Origin: Verrucomicrobiota bacterium
Lineage (GTDB): Bacteria; Verrucomicrobiota; Verrucomicrobiia; Opitutales; Opitutaceae
Assembly (NCBI GenBank): GCA_016235555.1
Contig: JACRKC010000042.1
Span: 62,001 to 126,000, forward strand
Direction of reading: 5' to 3'
Length of the DNA: 64,000 nucleotides
Both the position numbers and the translations under genes were made by a program. Shown here in pieces: positions 8,803-18,776 of this stretch; the first letter of the stretch is position 1; each line of letters opens with the position of its first letter. A model generated the notes under the pieces. The model had not been told where the DNA came from. It ran no database searches and saw nothing but the letters and a program-made list of their open reading frames with translations.

Positions 8803-8832
8803 TTGAGGGATGAGGCCGGGTCGCAGCGTTAC
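8803..8832 (+). promoter_or_regulatory. ECF-type promoter of the RND efflux operon
   Basis: The plus strand carries TTGAGGGAT (8803-8811), a 15-nt spacer and CGTTAC (8827-8832), 17 nt before the ATG at 8849. It matches the divergent promoter at 8735-8764 in both boxes and in spacer length. The two -35 boxes form a 9-bp inverted repeat. It probably makes the outer-membrane factor/adaptor/pump operon part of the Ni/Co sigma-factor regulon. Confidence 0.72.
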
Positions 8833-8848
8833 ACGCAGCACACCCTTC

Positions 8849-10120
8849 ATGTTTCTCCGATTCGCCGTCGTTCTCTTTTCCCTTTCGGTCGCATTCAGCG
8901 TGGTGAGGGCAGCCGACCCGCTCACACTCGATGCAGCGGTTCAACACGCCTTGGCGCAGAACCGCGATCTCGCTGCCGCCGCCCTCGGAGCTGAGGCGGC
9001 CCGTGGACGCGTGGAGCAAGCGGGCCTGCGGCCCAACCCGGCGCTCGAGGCGGGAGCGCAGACAGACTTGCTTACAGGCAACAATGGGGCGCGCAAATTC
9101 GACTTGGGCCTGACCCAGGCGATCCCGCTCGGCAACCGTCTGCGCGAGGCCCAAGCCGTGGCTCGCGTTGGCATCGGTGCGGCGTCCGCCGCGCTGGCTG
9201 ATCGGCGGCGTTTGCTGGCGGGTGAAATCACCAAAATCTACGTCGATCTGTTCGCGCTCGACCAGGAAATCGCGCTGCGGGATCGGTTGATCAAGGCAAA
9301 CTCGCGGCTGGTCGAACTCGCCCGCTCCAAGGCAACGATCGGGGAAGTTTCTGCGGTCGAGGTGAACGCCGCCGCACTTGAGCAGGTAAAACTGGAGCAG
9401 GAGCGCACCAATCTGGCGGCCGAGCGCACGACGCGACTGCAAGACTTGAAGCCGTTGCTCGGCACACCGCCCGAAGAAGACTTGGCGGTGGCGGGCGATC
9501 TGCCCGGCCTGACGCAGGCGCTAGGGACCAATGCCGACGGCGAAAAATCGACGTGGAACCGTCCCGATCTGCGCTTGGCCGCGCTGGCCGTCGAACAGGT
9601 CGAGGCCGAACAGCGCCTCGCCCAAGTCGAGTCCAAAGGCGATCTCACCGTGGGCGCGACCTACGGCTACGACCGGAGTGCGGGAGGCGGAGCCGATCAC
9701 GTGCTCGGCGCAAAAATCTCCATCCCCCTGCCGGTGCGAAACAAAAATCAGGGGCGTCTGCGTGAGTTTCGCGCCGAGCGGACGCGCGCCCAACGCGAGG
9801 CCGCCGCGCTCGAATTCAGAGTGGCATCCGAGGTCGGCTCGGCCCGTCAGCGCGCCGAGCAGGCTCGGAAAATTCTGGAAGGCTATCGCGCGGTGGTTTT
9901 GCCCTTGGGCGAGGCATCGGAGCGCGCGTTGGCCGAGGCCTATCAGCAGGGCCAGTTGCCCCTTTTCCAAGTGATCCAAGGTCAGCAGCTACGCCTCGCG
10001 CTCGAATCCGGGGTGCTCGCGGCCAGCAGTGCCTACGCGAAAGCCCTGGCGGACTTGCAGACCGCCACGGGTCGGAATCCGCAGTTGATGAATCCGCCCG
10101 CGCTCAACGAACAGCCCTGA
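8849..10120 (+). CDS. CzcC/CnrC-like outer-membrane factor
   Basis: Outer-membrane channel subunit of the second RND system. The start at 8849 gives a clean signal peptide (MFLRFAVVLFSLSVAFSVVRAADP); the in-frame ATG at 8810 lies inside the proposed promoter and is rejected. The mature part has the TolC/OEP pattern of long helices in two repeats (LTLDAAVQHALAQNRDLAAAAL..., RPDLRLAALAVEQVEAEQRLAQVES) and a total of about 423 residues. It is followed after 49 nt by the adaptor gene. The CnrX-type sensor divergent from it suggests nickel/cobalt as the exported metal. Confidence 0.88.
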   Translation: MFLRFAVVLFSLSVAFSVVRAADPLTLDAAVQHALAQNRDLAAAALGAEAARGRVEQAGLRPNPALEAGAQTDLLTGNNGARKFDLGLTQAIPLGNRLREAQAVARVGIGAASAALADRRRLLAGEITKIYVDLFALDQEIALRDRLIKANSRLVELARSKATIGEVSAVEVNAAALEQVKLEQERTNLAAERTTRLQDLKPLLGTPPEEDLAVAGDLPGLTQALGTNADGEKSTWNRPDLRLAALAVEQVEAEQRLAQVESKGDLTVGATYGYDRSAGGGADHVLGAKISIPLPVRNKNQGRLREFRAERTRAQREAAALEFRVASEVGSARQRAEQARKILEGYRAVVLPLGEASERALAEAYQQGQLPLFQVIQGQQLRLALESGVLAASSAYAKALADLQTATGRNPQLMNPPALNEQP

Positions 10121-10169
10121 TCGGACCGCCCTCGCTCAATTTTCTGAACCGATTCCCCCCCGCCATTTC

Positions 10170-11186
10170 ATGAAAAGTCCGCTCTTTTTCTTCGCCGCCT
10201 TGACCGCCCTCTCGGTGCCTGCCGCGCGCGTGTCGGCCCATGAAGGCCACAACAAAGCGCCGGGCGAATCCGGTGCCGGCCCGCTTACCGGCCCGGTCAC
10301 ACTCACGGCGACCGCCGAAAAGAATCTCGGCTTGAAAACCGAGGCCGCCGAGCTGCGCACGCTGGAAAAAACGGTCGCCATCCTCGGTAACGTCGAACTC
10401 GACCCATCGCGCGTCGCGGCCATCGCCAGCCGCATCTCGGGGCGCATCACCCGGCTCGCGGTGAAGGAAGGCGACCGCGTGGCCGAAGGCGACTTCCTGC
10501 TCGAAGTCGAGAGCCGGCAGGTCGGCGACCCGCCGCCGAAACTGCAATTCAAGTCGCCCATCGCCGCCACCGTTTACGAGCAGCCGATCTTCACCGGCGA
10601 CAGCGTGGAACCCAACGCCCGCCTGCTTACGCTCGCCGACCTTTCCGAACTCTACCTCGTCGGCCGCCTCTACGAAGGCCAGGCCGCGCAGGTCAAGAAA
10701 GGCCAGACCGTCCGCATTCGGGCCGAGGCTTACCCCGAGGATCAATTCACCGGCACCGTCGAGGGCTACACACCGCGGCTTGATCCCGAGACCCGCACAC
10801 TCGGCGTGCGCGTGCGCGTCGCCAATCCCGACCAGAAACTGCTGCCGAACATGCGCGCCACCTTGCAGATAGTCACCGCGCAAGCCGACACCGTGATCAC
10901 CGTGCCGTTGTCGGCCGTGCTCGGCGAATCAGGCAATCTCTTCGTCTTCGTGCAGGACGATAAAGACCCGCACACGTTCACGCGCACGCCCGTCGTCGTC
11001 GGCCAGCGCGACGACCGTTACGCCGAAGTGATTGAGGGCGTGCTGCCCGGCGCGAACGTTGTGACCGTCGGCAACTATCAGCTTCAATACGTCGCGCCCA
11101 CACCACCGAAGGAAGCGCCGGCGGCGGCAACCGCCGCCACGAAGGCTCCCGCCGCGAAACCGGCCGACGACGGCCACAAGCACTGA
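10170..11186 (+). CDS. CzcB/CnrB-like RND periplasmic adaptor
   Basis: Membrane-fusion protein of 338 residues. A signal peptide ends near VSAHEGH. Then come barrel-sandwich and lipoyl-like segments ([45 protein letters not shown]), a beta-barrel region with [26 protein letters not shown], and the membrane-proximal domain. The hairpin is very short, as in some CzcB/CnrB homologues. The C terminus is an Ala/Pro/Lys linker ending in HKH. It has a short His stretch but no CPMHP heavy-metal module, unlike the Cus-type adaptor. The pump gene starts 10 nt later, so this is one operon. Confidence 0.88.
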   Translation: MKSPLFFFAALTALSVPAARVSAHEGHNKAPGESGAGPLTGPVTLTATAEKNLGLKTEAAELRTLEKTVAILGNVELDPSRVAAIASRISGRITRLAVKEGDRVAEGDFLLEVESRQVGDPPPKLQFKSPIAATVYEQPIFTGDSVEPNARLLTLADLSELYLVGRLYEGQAAQVKKGQTVRIRAEAYPEDQFTGTVEGYTPRLDPETRTLGVRVRVANPDQKLLPNMRATLQIVTAQADTVITVPLSAVLGESGNLFVFVQDDKDPHTFTRTPVVVGQRDDRYAEVIEGVLPGANVVTVGNYQLQYVAPTPPKEAPAAATAATKAPAAKPADDGHKH

Positions 11187-11196
11187 GCCGCTCGCC

Positions 11197-14100
11197 ATGC
11201 TAAACCGGCTCATCGAATTCTCGCTGCGCAACCGCCTGTTCGTGCTGGCGGCGAACGCGCTCCTGCTCATCTACGGTGGTTTCGTCATCGCGAAACTGCC
11301 CGTCGATGTGTTCCCCGACCTGAACCGGCCGACGGTGAACATCATGACGGAGGCCACGGGCCTGGCGCCGGAGGAAGTCGAGACGCTCGTCAACCTGCCG
11401 ATGGAAACCGCGCTCAACGGCGCGCCAGGCGTGAAGCGCGTCCGCTCCGCCGCCGGCATCGGCCTTTCCATCCTCTACGTCGAATTCGATTGGGGCATGG
11501 ACATCTACCGCGCACGCCAGCTCGTGCAGGAACGCCTGCAACTCGCCGCGGAAAAACTCCCGCGCGGCGTCACGCCCACGATGGGACCGATCAGCTCCAT
11601 CATGGGCGAAATCATGCTCATCGGTCTGCGCAGCGAAAACGGCGCGACCGCGCCGATGGACATCCGCTCGCTCGCCGATTGGAACGTGCGCCAGCGGCTC
11701 CTCACGATTGCCGGCGTCTCGCAAGTCATCGCCATCGGTGGCGGCGTGAAGCAGTATCAGGTTCTGCCGGCGCCCGCGAAGATGGCCGCGCTCGGCGTGA
11801 GCCTCGAAGAGGTGCTGACCGCGGCGCGCGAAGCGCAGGAAAACAGCTCGGGCGGCTTCCTGGAAAATGCCAACAAGGAGGCGCTCATCCGCAACGTCGG
11901 CCGCACGACTTCGCTCGAAGACATCGGCAACTCCGTCGTGACCGTCCGCAAAGGCGTGCCCGTCCGCCTGCGCGATGTTGCCGAGGTGAAGTTTGGCCGC
12001 CAGGTCATGCGCGGCGATGCCGGCGTCAACGGCGAACCCGCCGTCATCCTCTCGGTGCAAAAGCAACCCGGCACCGATACGCTGACCCTCACGCGCCTGG
12101 TCGAGGCCGCCCTCGCCGAGATGGGCAAGACGCTCCCATCCGACGTGAAAATCATCACGCTCTTCAAGCAGGGAAATTTCATCTCGGCGGCGGTGCGCAA
12201 CGTCGAGGAGGCGATCCGCGACGGCGCCATCATGGTCGTGATCGTGCTGTTTCTCTTCCTGCTCAATTTTCGCACCACGCTCATCACGCTCACGGCCATT
12301 CCCCTCTCGTTCGTCGTCACCGGCCTCTATTTCAAGTTCGCCGGCATCACCATCAACACGATGACGCTCGGCGGCCTGGCCGTCGCCATCGGCATGGTCG
12401 TGGACGACGCCATTGTGGACGTGGAAAACGTCTTCCGCCGGCTGCGCGAGAATCGCCACGCCGCCCACCCACGCCCGGTCCTGCGAGTCATCGCCGAGGC
12501 TTCGTCGGAGGTGCGAAACTCCATCCTGTTCGCGACCCTGGTCATCATTCTCGTTTTCATCCCGCTCTTCGCGCTCGGCGGCATCGAGGGCCGGCTCTTC
12601 GCGCCCATCGGCGTGGCCACCATCGTCGCGATGATCGCATCATTCGTCGTGTCGCTCACGGTGATTCCGGCGCTCGCTTCCTACCTGCTGCCGAAGATGA
12701 AGCGCATGGAGCACGAAAATGACGGTTGGCTGGTGCGCGGACTGAAAGCGTTCGACCAAAGGCTCATTCTCGGCCCGTCCATGCGCCACCCGTGGGTCGT
12801 GATGGTCCTGGCGTTGCTGCTCGTCGCCGGCTCGTTCGCGCTCTACCCGCGCATGGGCAAGCTGTTCCTGCCGGAATTCAACGAGGGGACTTCGACCATC
12901 AACCTTCTCTCCGCCCCCGGCACCTCGCTCGCCGAATCCAACCGCGTCGGTGTGATTGCGGAAAAACTCGTGCTGGCCGTCCCCGAGGTCGCCTCGACGG
13001 GCCGCCGCACCGGGCGCGCCGAGTTGGACGAGCACGCCGAGGGCGTGCATTACACCGAGATCGACGTGGATTTCAAAAAGTCCACGCGTTCCCGCGAAGC
13101 GATCCTCGACGACATTCGCGAAAAGCTGGCGCAGATTCCCGGCGTCGTCAGCAATGTCGGCCAGCCGATCTCCCACCGCCTCGATCATCTGCTGTCCGGC
13201 GTGCGGGCACAGATCGCGGTGAAGATTTTCGGTCCCGACCTGGACAAACTTCGCACCTACGCGTCAGAGGCGGAAGCCGCGATGAACGACATTCCGGGGT
13301 TGGTCGATTTGCAGACGGAAAAGCAGGTGCTCATCGACCAGATCAAGATCGAGGTGAATCGCGAGAAGGCCGCCATGTATGGGCTCAAGACCGGCGCGCT
13401 GAACGAGCAGCTCGAAGCCGCGCTCAACGGCGCGACCGTCGCGCAGGTGCTCGAAGGCCAGCGCACCTACAATCTCGTGGTGCGGCTCAATGAACCGTCG
13501 CGGCTCAACGTTGCCGCGATTCGCGACATCCTTATCGACGCGCCGGTCGGCGGCAAAGTCCCGCTCTCGCTTGTCGCCGCGGTGCGCGAAAGCAAAGGCC
13601 CGAACGCGATCAACCGCGAGGATGTGCAGCGCCGGATCGTCGTCTCGGCGAACGTGTCGGGCCGCGACCTTGGTTCGGTCGTGGGTGAAATCCAAGCCGC
13701 GCTCACCGCCAAGCTGCACCTCGAAACCGGCTACTTCGTCAGCTACGAGGGCCAGTTCCAAAGCCAGCAGGAAGCGACGCGCGTCATCGGCATCCTCGCG
13801 ATCTTCACCTTCGGCACGATTTTTCTCCTCCTCTACTCGCACTTCCGCTCGGGGATGATCGTCGCGCAGATTCTGCTGAACATCCCGCTGGCGTTCATCG
13901 GTGCGCTTGGCCTGACCTATGTCATGGTAGGGCAGGTGTCGATCGCGACGCTCGTCGGCCTCATCACGCTCGCGGGCATCGCCTCGCGCAACACGATCAT
14001 GATGATCTCGCACTACCTCCACCTGATGGAGCACGAGGGCGAGAAGTTCGACGCCCACATGATCGTGCGCGGCTCGCTGGAGCGGCTCGTCCCGGTCACG

Positions 14101-14394
14101 ATGACCGCGCTCACCGCCGGCCTCGCGTTGATTCCGCTTGTGCTCGCCGCCGATCAACCGGGCAAGGAAATCCTGTATCCCGTTGCGGTGGTCATCCTCG
14201 GCGGGCTCGTCAGCTCCACGTTCTTGGACATGGCCGTGACGCCGGCGGTGTTTTTCAAATTCGGGCGTCGCGCCGCCGAGAAGTATCTCGAGCGCGCGAA
14301 AGTCGACCCGCTCGACGCCATCGCCCCGACCCCGTCAACGCCCGTCGCGGCCCCGGCATCACCCGCCGCCGCACCCGTGCTCGATTCTCGCTAG
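11197..14394 (+). CDS. CzcA/CnrA-like heavy-metal efflux RND pump
   Basis: HME-RND inner-membrane pump of 1065 residues, starting [20 protein letters not shown]. The fourth-helix motif [19 protein letters not shown] carries paired Asp residues plus Asp and Glu, clearly unlike the GAMVDAVIIMIEN of the CusA-type pump in this window. The segment [26 protein letters not shown] replaces the Met-rich CusA segment. It is therefore a divalent-cation-type or unassigned HME pump. With the CnrYXH-like regulators, nickel/cobalt is the likely substrate. The Pro/Ala-rich C-terminal tail after about residue 1040 is unusual but probably a harmless extension. Confidence 0.9.
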   Translation: MLNRLIEFSLRNRLFVLAANALLLIYGGFVIAKLPVDVFPDLNRPTVNIMTEATGLAPEEVETLVNLPMETALNGAPGVKRVRSAAGIGLSILYVEFDWGMDIYRARQLVQERLQLAAEKLPRGVTPTMGPISSIMGEIMLIGLRSENGATAPMDIRSLADWNVRQRLLTIAGVSQVIAIGGGVKQYQVLPAPAKMAALGVSLEEVLTAAREAQENSSGGFLENANKEALIRNVGRTTSLEDIGNSVVTVRKGVPVRLRDVAEVKFGRQVMRGDAGVNGEPAVILSVQKQPGTDTLTLTRLVEAALAEMGKTLPSDVKIITLFKQGNFISAAVRNVEEAIRDGAIMVVIVLFLFLLNFRTTLITLTAIPLSFVVTGLYFKFAGITINTMTLGGLAVAIGMVVDDAIVDVENVFRRLRENRHAAHPRPVLRVIAEASSEVRNSILFATLVIILVFIPLFALGGIEGRLFAPIGVATIVAMIASFVVSLTVIPALASYLLPKMKRMEHENDGWLVRGLKAFDQRLILGPSMRHPWVVMVLALLLVAGSFALYPRMGKLFLPEFNEGTSTINLLSAPGTSLAESNRVGVIAEKLVLAVPEVASTGRRTGRAELDEHAEGVHYTEIDVDFKKSTRSREAILDDIREKLAQIPGVVSNVGQPISHRLDHLLSGVRAQIAVKIFGPDLDKLRTYASEAEAAMNDIPGLVDLQTEKQVLIDQIKIEVNREKAAMYGLKTGALNEQLEAALNGATVAQVLEGQRTYNLVVRLNEPSRLNVAAIRDILIDAPVGGKVPLSLVAAVRESKGPNAINREDVQRRIVVSANVSGRDLGSVVGEIQAALTAKLHLETGYFVSYEGQFQSQQEATRVIGILAIFTFGTIFLLLYSHFRSGMIVAQILLNIPLAFIGALGLTYVMVGQVSIATLVGLITLAGIASRNTIMMISHYLHLMEHEGEKFDAHMIVRGSLERLVPVTMTALTAGLALIPLVLAADQPGKEILYPVAVVILGGLVSSTFLDMAVTPAVFFKFGRRAAEKYLERAKVDPLDAIAPTPSTPVAAPASPAAAPVLDSR

Positions 14395-14415
14395 TTCAAA
14401 TCCAAACGCAAAAAC

Positions 14416-14883
14416 ATGAAAACATCCCTCGCACTCACCCGCGCGCTGCCGCTTCTGGCGGGAGCCGCGCTTTTGCTCACCGTCCCCGGCCTCCGCGCCG
14501 CGGACAAGAAAGCCGATCACGAACACGGCGCCGAAATGGCGAAACCGGCCACCGCCGCCGCTGCCCTCGACCAAGCCGGCAAGCTCCACATGGAGCTGGC
14601 CGCACAGGTGAAGGCCAAGAACCTAAAACCGGTGCATGAAACGGCGGAGAAACTCACCGGCGTGCTCAACGCGCTGCCGGCGCTCTCCAAGGATTTGCCC
14701 GCCGACAAAAAGACCCGTGTCGAGGGCACGGTGAAAAACCTGGCCAAGGCGCTCGATGCGTTGCACGACGCCGCCGACGAGGGCAACCAAGCCGGTTCCG
14801 AGAAGCAATTGGGGACAGTGGACTCCCTAATGAAGATGCTCACCGCCCAGTATCCCGCCGCCAAGGCCGCTCACGCGCACTAA
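14416..14883 (+). CDS. secreted helical His-containing protein of unknown function
   Basis: A 155-residue exported protein with a signal peptide ending near GLRAADKK, a short His-containing stretch DHEHGAEM, and a predicted helical body with LHMELAAQVKAKNLKPVHETAEKLTGVLNALPALSKDLPADKK and NLAKALDALHDAADEGNQ, ending AAHAH. The helical body is clearly related to the N-terminal half of the next protein (shared pattern KELPADK, NLAKALDA.HDAADE.NQ). It begins 21 nt after the pump gene and so is probably co-transcribed. It may be a periplasmic metal buffer; no known enzyme motif is visible. Confidence 0.7.
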   Translation: MKTSLALTRALPLLAGAALLLTVPGLRAADKKADHEHGAEMAKPATAAAALDQAGKLHMELAAQVKAKNLKPVHETAEKLTGVLNALPALSKDLPADKKTRVEGTVKNLAKALDALHDAADEGNQAGSEKQLGTVDSLMKMLTAQYPAAKAAHAH

Positions 14884-14906
14884 TCGCACGGCCACTTGTT
14901 TCCACC

Positions 14907-14934
14907 GCGCTCACCGCTTCGTCGCGGTGAGCGC
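14907..14934. other. 11-bp perfect stem-loop between two metal-protein genes
   Basis: GCGCTCACCGC (14907-14917) and GCGGTGAGCGC (14924-14934) form a perfect 11-bp stem with a 6-nt loop (TTCGTC) in the 71-nt gap between two related genes. There is no U-tract, so it is not a typical intrinsic terminator. It may be an mRNA processing or stabilising hairpin that sets the level of the downstream gene. Confidence 0.5.
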
Positions 14935-14954
14935 CCATCGACGCCAACGAAATC

Positions 14955-16325
14955 ATGATCTCCCATCGCCTCACTCAAACCTCGGCACTTGCGCTCGCCC
15001 TCGCATTGCAGGGCCTCACTTCGCCCGCATTCGCCGCCGCGGCTCCCGCCGCGCACGAACACTCCGCCGCCGCACCGGCCGCGCCCAAGTCGTCCGCGGA
15101 AGCGTGGGGCCGGATCAACGGACTTCGCGTCAGGCTCACCAGCTTGACCGAAAACAAGAAACTCGCCGAGCTGCATGACGTGACCGAGACCCTGACGGCG
15201 ACGTTGAAGGGATTGGTGAACGTCTCGAAAGAGCTCCCGGCGGACAAGCTGAGGCGGGCCGAGGGCGCGATCAGCAATCTGGCGAAGGCGCTCGACGCCG
15301 CGCATGACGCCGCGGATGAAAACAATCAGGCGGCCGTCGAAAAACAGCTCAAGGGTATCGACGCCCTGCTGAAGGTGCTGGCGGCGCAATATCCAGCCGA
15401 CATCGCCGCGACGCCGCCCATCGCCGTCGCGACCGGCCATGATCACGGCGATGAAGCCGGCCACAGCCACGCCTCGGCCGCGGAACCGACGACGACGGTG
15501 AACGTCGTCAGCCCCGGCCCCCTGCAGGCCGGGCAGCCGGCGCAAATCGCGGTGCGACTCGCGAACAAGCAGACCGGCAAGCCCGTCACGGCGGCCGATC
15601 TCGAGCTGGCGCACACGAAAAAAGTTCACCTCCTCATCGTCGATCCGAGCTTGAGCGACTACCACCACGAACATCCGGTGGAGACCGCGCCCGGCGTGTG
15701 GTCCTTCGCGTTTACGCCGCGTGCGGGCGGCGAATACGTCGTCTTTGCCGATCTGCTTCCGGTGGCGACTTCCGTGCAGGAATACGCCCGCAGCACCGTG
15801 AAGGTTGCGGGCTCGGCCCGCGCGCTCGACCTCCAGCCGACGCAGAGCGTGACGGTGGATGGCTACCGCTTCGACATGCAGATCGAGGGCGGAAAAATCC
15901 CGCTCGAAGGCGGTGCGATGGTGAAGGTGAGCGTGATCAGGCCCGACGGTTCGCTCGCGAAAAATTTGGAGCCGATCATGGGAGCGTTCGCCCACGGCGT
16001 CGGTTTCACCCCCGACCTGAAAACCGTGCTGCACGTTCACCCGCTCGGCGAAGAACCGACCAATGACAGCCAGCGCGGCGGCTCCGAGCTGCACTTCCAC
16101 ATCGCGCCTGCGGCAGCCGGCTACTACCGCTTCTACGTGCAGGTGCAGATCGACGGAAAGGACAAATTCGCCGGCTTTGGCATCAATGTGACGAACGAAC
16201 CGGCCGCCGCCGCCGCCCCGGCCTCGCTCTACTATTGCCCGATGCACCCGGACGTCACCTCGAAGACCTCCGGAGCCACTTGCCCGAAGTGCGGCGGCAT
16301 GAAGCTCGTGCCGAAAAGAACCTGA
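14955..16325 (+). CDS. periplasmic multidomain metal-binding protein
   Basis: A 456-residue exported protein. The order is: signal peptide to about residue 29; a helical domain homologous to the preceding small protein (about 45-140); a His-rich linker HDHGDEAGHSHA; a predicted beta-sandwich region (VVSPGPLQAGQPAQIAVRLAN...HLLIVDPSLSDYHHEHPVE...HVHPLGEE...LHFHIAP) rich in paired His residues; and a C-terminal heavy-metal-binding motif CPMHPDVTSKTSGATCPKCGGMKL. The last motif has CGGM instead of the usual CGM. The composition points to periplasmic copper (or other soft-metal) binding. No enzyme motif is recognised. It lies in the same transcription direction as the RND operon. Confidence 0.75.
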   Translation: MISHRLTQTSALALALALQGLTSPAFAAAAPAAHEHSAAAPAAPKSSAEAWGRINGLRVRLTSLTENKKLAELHDVTETLTATLKGLVNVSKELPADKLRRAEGAISNLAKALDAAHDAADENNQAAVEKQLKGIDALLKVLAAQYPADIAATPPIAVATGHDHGDEAGHSHASAAEPTTTVNVVSPGPLQAGQPAQIAVRLANKQTGKPVTAADLELAHTKKVHLLIVDPSLSDYHHEHPVETAPGVWSFAFTPRAGGEYVVFADLLPVATSVQEYARSTVKVAGSARALDLQPTQSVTVDGYRFDMQIEGGKIPLEGGAMVKVSVIRPDGSLAKNLEPIMGAFAHGVGFTPDLKTVLHVHPLGEEPTNDSQRGGSELHFHIAPAAAGYYRFYVQVQIDGKDKFAGFGINVTNEPAAAAAPASLYYCPMHPDVTSKTSGATCPKCGGMKLVPKRT

Positions 16326-16355
16326 CCACGACCTCGATCAACGCAGTTCGCAACG

Positions 16356-17117
16356 ATGGTGGATGATTTCCGCAGTTTCGAAAAGCAGCTCGCCGCCTCT
16401 TATCGCGACGTGGCGAGCCAGTATCGCCATGACGACGAGATCGAGGTTGCCACAAGCAATCACAGCAGGATTTGCGGAAATCTAGAGCGCGTCTCGTCAT
16501 CATTTGAACGGCCGATCCACGTGCTCGATGTCGGATGCGGCACGGGGCGATATTTCCACTGCCTGAAGAATGTGGAGTTGCTGGTCGGCGTGGACATTTC
16601 GGCGGAGATGCTGCGAGCAGCGGAGCAGCCGGTGAAGGGCGACAAGATCTCGGCGAAGACCATCCGGCTGCTCCAGCGCAATGTCTACGAGCACACATTT
16701 CCGTCCGAGATGTTCGACTTCATCTATTGCTTCGGCGTGTTCGGGCATGCGGCCAAGCTCACTAGTGAACTCTGTCGGAAGTTCCATCTCTGGCTGAGCC
16801 ATGACGGGCGCCTGTATTTCGATGCGATCGAATCGTCCGACGATCCGCCCCTGATCGCGGCGCGCCGCAAAATCAGGCAGGCGCTTCACCCGCTACTTCC
16901 CCAACGCGTCAGGCAAAAGCTAGATGAGCGTGCCGCGCACCTGCCGGTGTTCACGATGACACACGAAGAGCTTGGCTCGGTCATGTGTGAGGGCGGCTTT
17001 TCCGACTTCAGCATCTCGATGAATGACTGCCGCTCACCGCTTTGGCGCGGGGCGCATCTCGAATGCATCGCGACCAAGAGTCGTCGCGGGCACCGACCGC
17101 ACGCAGTCAGGCCATGA
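16356..17117 (+). CDS. class I SAM-dependent methyltransferase
   Basis: A 253-residue Rossmann methyltransferase with motif I VLDVGCGTGRYFHCL near residue 57, the acidic VGVDISAEML loop, and a later FDFIYCFGVFGH motif. No substrate-binding region is recognisable. It is cytosolic and lies 30 nt after the metal-binding protein. It shares the Rossmann motifs with the methyltransferase at 17624 but is otherwise different. The location suggests metal or metalloid handling, but neither arsenite methyltransferase Cys residues nor any other specific signature is seen. Confidence 0.78.
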   Translation: MVDDFRSFEKQLAASYRDVASQYRHDDEIEVATSNHSRICGNLERVSSSFERPIHVLDVGCGTGRYFHCLKNVELLVGVDISAEMLRAAEQPVKGDKISAKTIRLLQRNVYEHTFPSEMFDFIYCFGVFGHAAKLTSELCRKFHLWLSHDGRLYFDAIESSDDPPLIAARRKIRQALHPLLPQRVRQKLDERAAHLPVFTMTHEELGSVMCEGGFSDFSISMNDCRSPLWRGAHLECIATKSRRGHRPHAVRP

Positions 17118-17138
17118 TGCCTCCCTGATCTTCTATTC

Positions 17139-17627
17139 ATGAAAACTTACGCCAAGTTCCTCCTTCTTGTTCTTGCATTCCTCAAGCTCGCTCTGGCTGC
17201 TGCTCCTGCTGCCGATTCCGACGACACCGCCGCCGTGAAAGCCGTGCTGAAGGATTACAAGACCGCACTCGAAAAACGCGACGCCGCGCCGGCCGCAAAG
17301 CTATTTACGCCCGAAGCGCGGGTGTTCGAATCGGGTGGAGTCGAGGGCACGTTTGCCGACTATCTCGCACATCACATCGGCCCCGAGTTGGGCGAGTTCA
17401 AGGAGTTCTCGTTTCGCGACTACAAGGTCGACGTGCGGCTGGAACCGCCGCTCGCCCTGGCCACCGAGACCTACATCTACAAGATCGTGCTCAAGGAAGG
17501 CGCTCGCGTGATCGAGAAACGCGGCGTCGCCACCTCGGTGCTCAAGAAAATCGTGGGCGATTGGAAAATCATCCAGACGCACACTTCCTCGCGCAACCTG
17601 CCGAATACGAACTCAACCGCGAAATGA
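17139..17627 (+). CDS. exported NTF2-like (SnoaL/DUF4440-type) protein
   Basis: A 162-residue protein with a signal peptide (MKTYAKFLLLVLAFLKLALAAAPA) and an NTF2-like fold pattern: DDTAAVKAVLKDYKTALEKRDAAPAAKLFTPEARVFESGG, then strands ending with IVGDWKIIQTHTSSR. These proteins are small cone-shaped binding domains, often of unknown ligand. The stop overlaps the start of the next methyltransferase gene (ATGA), indicating coupling. No catalytic residues can be assigned. Confidence 0.75.
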   Translation: MKTYAKFLLLVLAFLKLALAAAPAADSDDTAAVKAVLKDYKTALEKRDAAPAAKLFTPEARVFESGGVEGTFADYLAHHIGPELGEFKEFSFRDYKVDVRLEPPLALATETYIYKIVLKEGARVIEKRGVATSVLKKIVGDWKIIQTHTSSRNLPNTNSTAK

Positions 17628-18277
17628 CTGCGCCCGAAACAATCAAGCCCGCGCTGGCCTACGACTGGCTCACGCCATTCTACGATCCGGTCGTGCGCTG
17701 GACGACGCGGGAGCGGACGTTCAAGTCCAGCCTGCTGGCTCAGGCAGGTATCGGCGCCGGGCACCGCGTCCTCGATGTCGGGTGCGGCACCGGCACGCTG
17801 GCGCTCGCCGCCAAACAGACGTGCCCCGGAGCGGCCGTGACCGGGCTCGACGCCGACCCCGCGGTGTTGGCGCGGGCCGCCCGCAAGATCGAGGCCGGTG
17901 GCGAAATCGTGAGACTGGTCGAAGGCCGTGCCGACTCGATGCCTTTCGCCAACGGCACCTTTGAACGTGCGATCAGCAGTTTGTTTTTCCATCACCTCGA
18001 TCGCGCCGCCAAGCAGCGTGTGTTCCGGGAAATCCACCGCCTGTTGGTGCCGGGCGGGGAACTCCATGTGGCCGATTGGGGGTGCCCGGAAAACGTGGCG
18101 ATGAGCGCGGCGTTTCTGGTCGTCCAGCTCCTCGATGGCTTTTCCACCACGGCGGACCACCGCCGCGGGTTGCTGCCGACCCTCATGCAGGAGGCCGGCT
18201 TTCGCGAAGTCGAGGTCACGCGCCACGTCAACACCCCCTGTGGCACGCTCTCACTTTTTCGCGCGGTGCGCGCATAA
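17624..18277 (+). CDS. class I SAM-dependent methyltransferase (UbiE-like)
   Basis: A 217-residue methyltransferase starting at the ATG that overlaps the previous stop; longer in-frame starts run back into that gene. Motif I is HRVLDVGCGTGTLALAAKQ, followed by VTGLDADPAVLARA, a FERAISSLFFHHLD post-II motif and LVPGGELHVADWG, the UbiE/Methyltransf_11 pattern. It is coupled to the exported NTF2-like gene and followed 18 nt later by a DUF3347-like gene, so it is part of the metal operon. The substrate is unknown. Confidence 0.8.
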   Translation: MTAPETIKPALAYDWLTPFYDPVVRWTTRERTFKSSLLAQAGIGAGHRVLDVGCGTGTLALAAKQTCPGAAVTGLDADPAVLARAARKIEAGGEIVRLVEGRADSMPFANGTFERAISSLFFHHLDRAAKQRVFREIHRLLVPGGELHVADWGCPENVAMSAAFLVVQLLDGFSTTADHRRGLLPTLMQEAGFREVEVTRHVNTPCGTLSLFRAVRA

Positions 18278-18295
18278 TTCAGACCCGTCCCAACC

Positions 18296-18769
18296 ATGAA
18301 ATCCAAATCCATTCGTATCCTCAAGGCCGCTGGCCTGTTCGCGCTGCTCGGTCTCACCGCGCAGGCGCACGACAAAAACGCGCCGCTCAACGACGCGCAG
18401 AAGACATTCCTATCCCAATACGAAGCCGTCCGCGCCGCCCTCGCAGCGGATGATCTCGCCGCCGCCAAAAAGGCCGCGACGGTCGTCGAAAAGGATCTCG
18501 CCGTCGTCGCCAAGGAAGACACCAAAGCGCAGCCCAGCGCCGACGCCGCGAAGAAACTCGCGAGTGCCGATTCACTGAAGACCGCCCGCGAGGCGTTCAA
18601 AGCCCTAAGCAAGCGCGCCGTCCATCTCGCCGGCAGTCAGAAGGGCTATTACATCGCAAACTGCCCGATGGTCGAGGGCGGCGAGGGCGATTGGGTTCAG
18701 CCCACGACGAAAATCAATAACCCGTATTTCGGCAAGGCGATGCTCACGTGTGGCAGCATCAAGGAATGA
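18296..18769 (+). CDS. exported DUF3347-like copper-binding protein
   Basis: A 157-residue protein with signal peptide (ending AQAHDKN) and the DUF3347-type pattern: an N-terminal helix pair (FLSQYEAVRAALAADDLAAAKKAA), FKALSKRAVHLA, then CPMVEGGEGDWVQPTTKINNPYFGKAMLTCGS. The paired Cys/Met segment and NPYFGKAMLTCG match the C-terminal extension of the CusB-like adaptor at 1449-3461, so the same domain occurs twice in this window, once fused and once free. It is probably a periplasmic copper-binding partner. Tandem hairpins follow it, suggesting the transcript ends here. Confidence 0.8.
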   Translation: MKSKSIRILKAAGLFALLGLTAQAHDKNAPLNDAQKTFLSQYEAVRAALAADDLAAAKKAATVVEKDLAVVAKEDTKAQPSADAAKKLASADSLKTAREAFKALSKRAVHLAGSQKGYYIANCPMVEGGEGDWVQPTTKINNPYFGKAMLTCGSIKE

Positions 18770-18776
18770 CGAGCTT

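Noticed and set aside
16356-18277. Arsenite methyltransferase (arsM) for either methyltransferase
   Set aside because: The conserved Cys residues of ArsM are missing and no ars genes are nearby.
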